Below are positions 1 through 7,548 of a stretch of 9,851 bases of DNA, piece by piece. Positions within the stretch are counted from its first letter, which is position 1. Every line of letters starts with the position of its first letter. This stretch comes from Acidobacteria bacterium UBA2999 (GTDB lineage: Bacteria; Acidobacteriota; Vicinamibacteria; Vicinamibacterales; UBA2999). Position numbers and translations under genes: made by a program. The notes beneath the pieces were generated by a model. That model made no database searches, was not told the DNA's origin, and saw nothing but the letters and a program-made list of their open reading frames with translations. The stretch spans positions 1 through 9,851 of the forward strand of contig DDZV01000036.1 in NCBI GenBank assembly GCA_002346475.1. Direction: 5' to 3'.

Positions 1-2928
1 GTTGAGTTGATTGAGTTTAAAACCTAAATCAACACGGACAGGACCCACAGGCGATTGGTACTGAATTCCGAAACCTACGGATCCACGAAGTTTTGTGAAA
101 TCGACATCATTGGCCCTTGGGAAGACATTCCCGGCATCCAAGAAAACTGCTGCGCCAAATGATCCGAAAAGATCAAATCTCAACTCCGCATTTAATAAAA
201 TTAACCCATTCCCACCAGTCGGGAAACCACTTGCAGTGATTGTTTGCTCATCTCCGAGCCGGTCAAGTGAAAAACCACGAACAGTCGTATCACCTCCGGC
301 AAAAAATCGTTCGCTCGCTGGTAAATCCTCAACTACATCAATAATTGGCTTGCCGTCTTGACCTATGGCAGGCTCTCCATCTGCAAGTAACCGTGTAACA
401 GTTCGACGAAAACCGTGTGCAGCACCCAGGCGTCCTCCAAGAGCGAGAACAACACGATGCTGCAACGGAAAGCGATAATAGGTAAACGCCTGCACGTAGG
501 TTTTTGCAAAGCCGACTTCTGATCCAAGTGTACGCGCTGCTAAATCATTATCCGCTACCAAAAATACTCCTCGACTTGGGTCAAGTAAATCGTCTCGTGT
601 ATCTAGAAGTAACGATACAGAGAGCCGAGACAATCGAACTTGAGGAAACAAGCGATCGATTAATGGTTTCTCTTCAGCAGTAAATCGTTGATCAAACAAT
701 TCTGTATGTTTGTATGAATACCGTCCTAGCACATTGAAACGAGGAGAAAGACGCGTGCTGGCTTCAGCAAAAATTTCTCTAGTCTTGAAGTTGAAACTTG
801 AGCGAATTGCCCGATCTACAATTCCGGTAATCGCAGCATCCGCAGGTGTATTAAGAATGCGCGGCTCTCGATATGTGCCCACAATCCGATATTCATTAAA
901 ACCATATTCGCCAGACTGCTGAGAATCGATTTGAATATTGTCAGCACTGAAGCTGTCTCGCGTGCGAAGACTGACACGAGTAAAAAGATTAATCGAACGA
1001 TTCTTTCCCCAAAGATTGCGTCGGCCGATTTCAAAAAACCCTCGAGGAGCTATTTCAAAACGTTCTTCTGCTTGGCCTCCATCAGCTGTCGGTCGAAGTC
1101 GCATGCCACCTTCTAAGCCACCACCATAGCCAAGCGTAGTGCGTGGTGCCTCTTCTACTTCAATAATGACATCACGAAGTGGCTCAGAACCATGTCTGCT
1201 GTCAGTGATACGGATTGTACGAAAAAGACCGAGTGCCACTAGTCGCTGACGGCTCTCAAGCATCGCTGAAGTGCCTAGCGGGTCACCTGGTCGCAGTGTA
1301 AGTGCACGCATAATGGTGCTCGCACTCGTGCCCTGGTTCCCAAGAATAATGATCTGGTCAACAATGACCTGCGGACCTTCGGTGACAATAAACCGGACAT
1401 TGGCACTGGCACGACCATCGTTCAGCGTAGTTTCTACTTCGACTGTTGCATTTTGGTATCCATAGTCCAAGTATTCGAGCCTTACACGCTCTTGATCAGA
1501 ATCCACTCCCTCAGATAAATAGGGGTTTCCTTGCCTAATTTCTATAATTGAACGGAGTTGTGATTCTGTAAAAACGGTATTCCCCTCGAAACTAATATTT
1601 CCTACAACTGTTCGCACACCTTCATCAATGGTGAATGTAATCTTCACAAAACGTTGATTGACTTCTAAGTTAGAGTTTTGAGTAGCAAAAGTCGCACTAA
1701 CCCTCGCGGAAGCGTAGCCGCGACTATAATAAATCTCTTGAATCTGGCTGACTGTATTACCAAGATCAGCCTGAACAAACGGATCCCCTTCTTTAAATTC
1801 AGGCAAACCAAAGAAATCTTCATCGCTGAGAACCGAACTTCCAAGAAATTCAACCATGTCAATGATGTAGTGTCGTCCACGCGCCACCTCAAAAGTAATC
1901 ACTAGGTCGCCACTATGGTTTTCGCGGGTATGCTCAACACTCGCATCGGGGTATCCTCGTATTACCCAATAGTCACGAAGAGCCAGAGCTGAATTTTCAA
2001 GTAAATCTTCGTTTACTGACATCTCCTCTTTGATAGGAACTAAGTCGCGAAGTATGGACTCTGCCACAGGATCACCAGTAAAAATGACAACCGTGCGAAG
2101 CCCACGATTCACATCAATCGTTACATCTACTTCACGCTCATTAATAAACTCATGTACTCCAACTACACGAGCCTCGTAGAATTCTTGCTCCCGAAGATTT
2201 TGTTCATACTCCTCAAGAAATGCTGCAAGTTCAATCCTATTAAACGGACGTCCAGTTTGTACCGGCAGACTTCGTTGAAAGTTTCTTGCTTCAATGCCTT
2301 CCAAGCCTTTTATGTAAACGTGCCGAACAGGCACACGCTCTCCAGCGTCAATAAAAAAAGTCAATATAGATCTATGTGGATCGTGTTGCTGCGTAATCTG
2401 ATAGTTAATCTGAGCTCCTAAAAACCCATGGCTTTGGAAAAACTCTGCCAATGCTCTTTGGATTTCTGTCTCTCGACCAACATCAGGTAAATCTCCAAAT
2501 TGTTCTGTGACTACACGCTGTATGTCTTCCTCTGGTAATTCAAGCTCCCCTTGAAAAAAAAGCTGACCCACAAGGTGTGTTGGAACCAAACGGTAAGTAA
2601 GACGAACACCACCGACGATAGCTTCTGCTAGTACCTGTACATCTTCAAACCGTCCTAGTCCCATTAGATGATCAACCGTTTGACGAACGTCACGCATCGA
2701 TAAAGGCTCGCCAAGCTTAGTGGCAATCAGACTCGTAATCAGTGAATCCGTAACAAAACGATCTTCTTGTTCGATACGAACTTCAGCAACAGGTTTGTCA
2801 AGCAACTCTGTCTGTGCAAATAATGGAGTAGCAGTAGTGCTAGCTATAAAAACCCAGGTTGGGACGCAAGACAAATAGCGACGAGAGAAGAGTAAAACAA
2901 GGCAGGCTAACAAGACCCAAGTTGCCAT
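1..2928 (-). CDS. BamA/TamA-family (Omp85) outer-membrane protein with seven POTRA domains, C-terminus cut by window edge
   Basis: My own translation gives 976 residues with no stop from the ATG at 2928 to the left edge, so the 3' end lies outside the window. Residues 1-38 look like a signal peptide: hydrophobic start, Arg16-Arg17, a second hydrophobic stretch at 22-33 and likely cleavage after LFA38. Seven POTRA-like repeats follow, roughly at 46-115, 118-197, 200-275, 276-350, 351-437, 438-518 and 519-594, each with the usual strand-helix-helix-strand-strand pattern and 'GRFEDV' or 'SRGYASARV' type turns. The barrel begins near 595. Family marks are DTRDD-x3-PSRG (776-787), the VRGF loop-6 motif (883-886), FLDAGNVF (929-936) and GPVRVDLGF (962-970), so only the last strand or so should be missing. 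Omp85 proteins insert or export proteins at the outer membrane. The start overlaps the tamB stop by one base (TGATG) and has no good Shine-Dalgarno sequence, which suggests translational coupling. It could be the cell's BamA or a TamA-like partner of TamB; sequence alone does not decide. Confidence 0.93.
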   Translation of the reverse strand, partial: MATWVLLACLVLLFSRRYLSCVPTWVFIASTTATPLFAQTELLDKPVAEVRIEQEDRFVTDSLITSLIATKLGEPLSMRDVRQTVDHLMGLGRFEDVQVLAEAIVGGVRLTYRLVPTHLVGQLFFQGELELPEEDIQRVVTEQFGDLPDVGRETEIQRALAEFFQSHGFLGAQINYQITQQHDPHRSILTFFIDAGERVPVRHVYIKGLEGIEARNFQRSLPVQTGRPFNRIELAAFLEEYEQNLREQEFYEARVVGVHEFINEREVDVTIDVNRGLRTVVIFTGDPVAESILRDLVPIKEEMSVNEDLLENSALALRDYWVIRGYPDASVEHTRENHSGDLVITFEVARGRHYIIDMVEFLGSSVLSDEDFFGLPEFKEGDPFVQADLGNTVSQIQEIYYSRGYASARVSATFATQNSNLEVNQRFVKITFTIDEGVRTVVGNISFEGNTVFTESQLRSIIEIRQGNPYLSEGVDSDQERVRLEYLDYGYQNATVEVETTLNDGRASANVRFIVTEGPQVIVDQIIILGNQGTSASTIMRALTLRPGDPLGTSAMLESRQRLVALGLFRTIRITDSRHGSEPLRDVIIEVEEAPRTTLGYGGGLEGGMRLRPTADGGQAEERFEIAPRGFFEIGRRNLWGKNRSINLFTRVSLRTRDSFSADNIQIDSQQSGEYGFNEYRIVGTYREPRILNTPADAAITGIVDRAIRSSFNFKTREIFAEASTRLSPRFNVLGRYSYKHTELFDQRFTAEEKPLIDRLFPQVRLSRLSVSLLLDTRDDLLDPSRGVFLVADNDLAARTLGSEVGFAKTYVQAFTYYRFPLQHRVVLALGGRLGAAHGFRRTVTRLLADGEPAIGQDGKPIIDVVEDLPASERFFAGGDTTVRGFSLDRLGDEQTITASGFPTGGNGLILLNAELRFDLFGSFGAAVFLDAGNVFPRANDVDFTKLRGSVGFGIQYQSPVGPVRVDLGFKLNQLN

Positions 2929-5900
2929 CAAAACACGTGGCGCACCCGAACCTCTAGGGCGTAGGTATCGTCCTCGTTCTGGGAGAGTACCCAAGAAAGC
3001 CTGTCGCTCTGATCGTACTCTAAGAGAATAATTTGGTCACGCGTTGTTGTCGCTAAACTTCGTGAGTACGTTACATAGATTCGATCTGACAACCGTTTCC
3101 CGATTGTTAAACGAGCACCTGGACTAACACTTGATGACTGCTGGTATAAATCACCAAGTGACGGAGTAATCTGGAAACTATCAACACCAAAAGCTTGTTC
3201 CACAACACGGCCAACTTCTGACGACAAGACATCCGTTAAGGCTCTTGTAGCTCGCTCTCGCAAAAGTTGTTGTTGCGGTGTAATTGCCGTGTTGTACTGA
3301 GTGAATTCTACATTCTGCCCAGGCGAAACATCGCCGAGTAACAGAGCAATAACATCCGCTTCCGGCAATGGTGGATCAGCATTAAACTCAGGAGTAAATC
3401 GGTCCGGTGTTCCGACGGCACGCAGTGTCACAAGATAGGTTTGTCCAGGCACACGTACGCGTGTTTCAGCTTCAATGTCAAAAAATGGATCAGTCAGGGT
3501 GTTATTTATGTCCATCGTGCCACGCGTAACAAGATAACGCCGTCCTTCAAATAACACTTCACCACGGTCCAACTCGCCTCTACCAAATAGTAACGGTTCT
3601 AAATAAGTACCACCCAACTGCACGTCTGCTGTTGCAACTACTCGAAGAAAGTCGTTTTCAACGCGTAATGTCGAAGGGGCAAGAAGCCGTACATCGAAGC
3701 GAAGCGGGATCGTCGGCTCGAAGGAAGCAGTAGATGCGACCGCTTTGGGCCCTCCTCCGACTGAAAAATCTAATAGACTCGCATTAAATTGGGTACGGTA
3801 GATAGCACTTTTCACAAAAACGTTTCCACTTAATGTAGGTGTCGCCATTGTTCCGGTAAGATTAAGATCGGCATCCACAAGAGACCGCATTCCCTCAGGG
3901 AAACGCAGATTCATGTCTTTTCCGCTTAACCCAATATCGAGAGCTCCAGGTGCATAACCATCCATTTCAACACGGCCACTAAACGATACTTCGCCTCCTC
4001 CTAACTGCGCCGTAATCCCGTCTAAACTGAGGCCGCGTGAATCAGCAGGGATAACACCATTAATTTGCTCAAGTCCATGTGGTAATGCGAAATGACGCAA
4101 CCGGCCATTGTCAACAGTCATTACACCGTTAATCACCGGGGAGAACATTGGCCCATCAAAAGTTGCATCGAGTGAGGCACGCCCTCTCCCCCGCACATCA
4201 CGAAGGAACCCCTGCAGGATACCTAGATTAGCTGTACCAGCTACTCGAACTGCCATCTGTTCATCAGTAAGGTCAATGTTCCCAGCAATATCTAACTCGG
4301 TATCCTCACCGATAAGACGCATGTCGCCAATGCGTATAACGCGCTCATCTAGAGACACGTGAATAGGAGCAGCATTGTCTACGTGATAATCAAGAAATCT
4401 CAGATCGAGCTGACTAACCTCAGTATCTACTACAAGGTGCTCAAGGTTTGCGAGTTCACCTACTACCCTTACCTGGCCACTTCCAATAATTCTGGTAAAC
4501 GGTGATAACCCAGGCTGGACTATACGTATATACGGGTCAAGAGAAGTATCACTAATACTAAGCGAGAGGTCAGCATCCATCTCAGGTGTCATTGCAATTC
4601 GTCCAGCCCCAGAAGCTGACAGTCGACCTGAGGCAGCTTCAACCTTGAGTGTAATAGCCTGTTTCCGGATAGCAATGACAGCTGAAAGCTGGCCAATTCC
4701 CTCTTCTCCAGCAAAGACATCACGGATCGATCCACTTACGTCATAACTTGGCTCTTCGAAACTCCCACTACCATCTGCCTCGAATTCAACAATCCCCGTC
4801 AGTGGAATAGGTGAATCTGATACTGCTGAAACGTGCTCTAGTAAAAGGCCTTGGCCAGCAAGGTTAAAAGAATAAGTGCCATCCCATCCTATGTACGCTG
4901 CACCAGTTCCACGGCCAGGACCTTGGCGGATATCAATACTGTCAAGTCGAACTCCCGAACCTTCAAATCGCATGCTAGACATCGCAGAATCAAACGACTG
5001 CCCGTAAGCAAGCCCGTCTGTAATATTCATCCGTCCAAATCCGTAAGGGTGCTCGTATTCACCGTACAAATGGAACTCGCCAGACAACTTCCCGCCAATT
5101 GGATATTCATGGATTTTAAATGCTTCGCGAAGGTCTGAAACAGACCGATTCTCTAAGCGAATACGCGCGTCTATTTCTTCACCACCATCTTGACGAGGGT
5201 ATCCAATTGAGAAACGACCATCGGTATAAATCATAGAATCATCAGATCTAATTACAGCATCACTGACATCTGCATAATTATTTTCAATGATTACTTGTCC
5301 ACGCAGACTACCCCAGAGGACATCCCAAGCCCTCATCTCCTCTCCTATGAATTCACCTTCAAATCTTGGTTGTTTAAAACTCTTGGACATCAGTCCTTCA
5401 AAACTTCCGTAGCCACTCACTGGAATTGCCGATGTTGGTAACCCAAAAGCCGTGAGCACACCAGCTAAAAGTCGATCGCTCTCTTGCCAATCGCCACTCG
5501 TTACACTAAACGGAATTTGTGAACGTGCTCCGTAGCTGGTCCGACCACTAAAGCTAACCCATGTCTCAGGTGTTGCAATAGTTCCCTGTGCTAGATTGAT
5601 CCACTCAGGAGATAGCGTGTAGCGTAGCTCGCCACCAACTGCAACCGGCTCAAGTGGCGTATGTCTACTGAATGGTCCCCATTGCAAAAGTTGGTTTTCC
5701 ATTTCAAAGATTGTTGCTTGTGGAATATCGCGCGTCATTAAACGAACGCCCGTTGGCGGCAAAGCTTGCACTATGCCTTCACCGTTCAACTCAGAGAAAC
5801 GACCAGTTGGCCAAATGAGATCTGAATGGCCAGACAACTGCCCTTGAAGACGTAGTCCCTGAAGATCGAGAAATGTCGTCAATTCCAACAATTCGACTTC

Positions 5901-7013
5901 GGCATAATTAAATTCAAGCCTTGAAGATCCAGGACCAGATTCCCCTAGCAGATCCATTCGATAGGAAAAATCTACCCCTCCACCGTACATCATGGCTGAA
6001 GCTTCGGTGATATCAAGTAACTCTGGCAACCAAAGTAATTCCCCACGCACATCATCAAAATGAAACTTGTTTACACCAAATTTTTGACTAGAGAATATGC
6101 CTGTCAGTTCTCGGCCACCTTTATAGATATGCCAATCACCAACAAACCTTCCATCACCATGCAATGTAAATTGATTGTCAGCAAAAAAGATTTCTCGCAT
6201 CACAGGGAAATCGATCTCTGAATCTATTTGATAGGTCATTTCTGGCCAGCGACTCACATCTGCCACACCTGAAAGCACAGACTTGGCACCATCGCTGTCA
6301 ACCTGAATTCGGTCAAATAAAATATTTGAACCATCGAGCTTAAAGGTAGTTTCTAAATCAGCACGCATCGGAACAAAGTCTCCGAGGCGAATTGTACCGT
6401 TAGAGAATTTCCCTTGTCCTATGTATTCAGTGTTCGGGCGAGAAACAATGACGTCGAGGTTGCGAGCGACTGTGCTCCAATTCGAACCAAAATCATCAAA
6501 CTCAAACTCCCCCCTATGAGCTCTGACATATTGCAGTGTTGTTGTCCAATTGCTATCTCCGCCTGGACCACTGGCCGTAAGCCTGATGAAATTGTGTTGG
6601 CCATCAGGGTGAGTTTCGACATACATCCGCCAGTCAGTCATCTCAATCTCATCAAAAACCAAGCGCTGACTTAGCAATGTCCCCCATGGAACCGACAGAG
6701 TAATTTTCTCAGCGGTTAGAAATGGGCGCGAGTCGGGAGTTAAACCTTCAATAAAAAGATCCTCAACGACGAAGTCCCCACGCCAGAGAAGGACTGATAG
6801 TCGTCCGATTCGCATCGGTCTATCTATAAAATTCGAACCCTGTGTTTCTGCTACTTGCCGAAGCGTAGGACCTAAATCAACAGTGAGAGTTGTTACAATC
6901 GAAACAGCAAGAATAATGGCGAACAGAATTACAACCAGACGCAAGAATTTTCTAGCCCTAGCAAGGCTTGGACGTTGGAAAAATTGTTTCAATACAACTC
7001 TGTTTAGAAACAC
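2928..7013 (-). CDS. tamB: TamB-family (DUF490) translocation and assembly module protein
   Basis: A complete gene of 1361 residues from the chosen GTG start, close to the roughly 1260 of E. coli TamB. A single N-terminal membrane helix (about residues 24-44, preceded by a basic segment) anchors it in the inner membrane. An AsmA-like N-terminal region follows (RIGRLSVLLWRGDFVVEDL near 69-87), then about 1000 residues of repeating short beta-strands, as expected for the periplasm-spanning hydrophobic-groove proteins of this family. The TamB C-terminal domain covers about 1117-1361, with PLPEADVIALLLGD near 1215-1228 and SSEVGRVVEQAFGVD further on. The chain ends in ALEVRVRHVF. TamB-like proteins serve outer-membrane protein assembly with an Omp85 partner and, for AsmA-like relatives, phospholipid transport to the outer membrane. 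The Omp85 gene directly downstream overlaps by one base. Start choice: GAGTAGG lies 6 bases before the GTG at 7013; an in-frame TTG at 7028 would add five residues and overlap the previous gene by 8 bases, but it has no visible ribosome site. Confidence 0.93.
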   Translation of the reverse strand: MFLNRVVLKQFFQRPSLARARKFLRLVVILFAIILAVSIVTTLTVDLGPTLRQVAETQGSNFIDRPMRIGRLSVLLWRGDFVVEDLFIEGLTPDSRPFLTAEKITLSVPWGTLLSQRLVFDEIEMTDWRMYVETHPDGQHNFIRLTASGPGGDSNWTTTLQYVRAHRGEFEFDDFGSNWSTVARNLDVIVSRPNTEYIGQGKFSNGTIRLGDFVPMRADLETTFKLDGSNILFDRIQVDSDGAKSVLSGVADVSRWPEMTYQIDSEIDFPVMREIFFADNQFTLHGDGRFVGDWHIYKGGRELTGIFSSQKFGVNKFHFDDVRGELLWLPELLDITEASAMMYGGGVDFSYRMDLLGESGPGSSRLEFNYAEVELLELTTFLDLQGLRLQGQLSGHSDLIWPTGRFSELNGEGIVQALPPTGVRLMTRDIPQATIFEMENQLLQWGPFSRHTPLEPVAVGGELRYTLSPEWINLAQGTIATPETWVSFSGRTSYGARSQIPFSVTSGDWQESDRLLAGVLTAFGLPTSAIPVSGYGSFEGLMSKSFKQPRFEGEFIGEEMRAWDVLWGSLRGQVIIENNYADVSDAVIRSDDSMIYTDGRFSIGYPRQDGGEEIDARIRLENRSVSDLREAFKIHEYPIGGKLSGEFHLYGEYEHPYGFGRMNITDGLAYGQSFDSAMSSMRFEGSGVRLDSIDIRQGPGRGTGAAYIGWDGTYSFNLAGQGLLLEHVSAVSDSPIPLTGIVEFEADGSGSFEEPSYDVSGSIRDVFAGEEGIGQLSAVIAIRKQAITLKVEAASGRLSASGAGRIAMTPEMDADLSLSISDTSLDPYIRIVQPGLSPFTRIIGSGQVRVVGELANLEHLVVDTEVSQLDLRFLDYHVDNAAPIHVSLDERVIRIGDMRLIGEDTELDIAGNIDLTDEQMAVRVAGTANLGILQGFLRDVRGRGRASLDATFDGPMFSPVINGVMTVDNGRLRHFALPHGLEQINGVIPADSRGLSLDGITAQLGGGEVSFSGRVEMDGYAPGALDIGLSGKDMNLRFPEGMRSLVDADLNLTGTMATPTLSGNVFVKSAIYRTQFNASLLDFSVGGGPKAVASTASFEPTIPLRFDVRLLAPSTLRVENDFLRVVATADVQLGGTYLEPLLFGRGELDRGEVLFEGRRYLVTRGTMDINNTLTDPFFDIEAETRVRVPGQTYLVTLRAVGTPDRFTPEFNADPPLPEADVIALLLGDVSPGQNVEFTQYNTAITPQQQLLRERATRALTDVLSSEVGRVVEQAFGVDSFQITPSLGDLYQQSSSVSPGARLTIGKRLSDRIYVTYSRSLATTTRDQIILLEYDQSDRLSWVLSQNEDDTYALEVRVRHVF

Positions 7014-7019
7014 TCTATA

Positions 7020-7026
7020 CCTACTC
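7020..7026 (-). promoter_or_regulatory. Shine-Dalgarno sequence of tamB, overlapping the upstream stop codon
   Basis: On the minus strand GAGTAGG is followed by six bases and then GTG at 7013. The core AGTAGG matches AGGAGG at five of six bases. The TAG stop of the biotin carrier gene (7023 to 7021) lies inside it, so a ribosome ending the carrier subunit would sit on the tamB initiation site. This decides for the GTG at 7013 over the TTG at 7028. Confidence 0.5.
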
Positions 7027-7548
7027 AATCACAACTAGCGGTGTTCCAGCCTCAACTGATGTACCCTCTTCAACTAAAATCTTAACCACACTACCAGCCT
7101 TTGGTGTTTGGAGTTCGTTTTCCATCTTCATTGCTTCCACAACAATGACCCCTTGGCGTTCAATTACAGTATCTCCAACTTGAGCGAGTAGTTTTACAAC
7201 TTTCCCAGCCATCGGAGCACTAATTTGAATCGGGCCCGAGTCTAAGACTGTAGTATCTTGCGCACCCTGAGACCAGGATACGCGACTATCTGCTATCTTT
7301 ACCGAAACCAAACAACCGTTCACATACACTTCCAGCGCACGAGCGCCGTCTTTACGTTCAAGAACCACAATCGTGAAGCTTTGTCGACGAGACCCTTCTT
7401 GATCAAGAAAGGTCAGTGACCAGACCCCGTCAACCATGCTAGCTTCCACGACCTGCTGGCGCTCATCAATACTCACCTTAAAAGCCTGGCCGTGGCGTTG
7501 TACTTCTAGTCTACGCGTATATCCTTCAACATCGACGTTATAAATCAA
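7021..7548 (-). CDS. Biotin carboxyl carrier subunit of acyl-CoA carboxylase (biotin/lipoyl-binding protein)
   Basis: A 175-residue carrier protein from the TTG at 7548. The C-terminal biotinyl domain spans about residues 106-175 and contains the signature VEAMKMENEL; the lysine of MKM (residue 141) is the one biotinylated by biotin ligase. ISAPMAGKVVKLL at its start and a closing VEEGTSVEAGTPLVVIE are typical of the fold. Residues 2-90 are beta-rich (IYNVDVEGYTRRLEV and onward) and resemble the beta-barrel part of the BT linker domain that joins carboxylase and carrier in single-chain alpha subunits of propionyl- and methylcrotonyl-CoA carboxylases. It carries the carboxyl group between the upstream biotin carboxylase and the carboxyltransferase. 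Start choice: TTG overlaps the biotin carboxylase TGA as TTGA and has AGAAGG 9 bases upstream. An ATG at 7584 would add 12 residues (Cys- and Arg-rich, not family-like) and a 40-base overlap, so I consider it less likely. Confidence 0.92.
   Translation of the reverse strand: MIYNVDVEGYTRRLEVQRHGQAFKVSIDERQQVVEASMVDGVWSLTFLDQEGSRRQSFTIVVLERKDGARALEVYVNGCLVSVKIADSRVSWSQGAQDTTVLDSGPIQISAPMAGKVVKLLAQVGDTVIERQGVIVVEAMKMENELQTPKAGSVVKILVEEGTSVEAGTPLVVIE

Noticed and set aside
95..2421. Several plus- and minus-strand open frames of 60-90 codons in the left 2.9 kb
   Set aside because: They are shadows of the long minus-strand Omp85 reading frame, which is open to the window edge and shows clear family motifs.
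2866..2884. Tat motif (SRRYLS) or lipobox (YLSC) in the Omp85 leader
   Set aside because: The sequence departs from the Tat consensus (SRRxFLK) and the lipobox consensus (L-A/S-G/A-C), Omp85 proteins use Sec, and a normal AxA-like cleavage site follows.
4108..6674. Plus- and minus-strand open frames inside tamB
   Set aside because: They lie fully within the 4-kb TamB frame, have no recognisable domains, and are low-complexity or arginine/serine-rich as shadow frames usually are.
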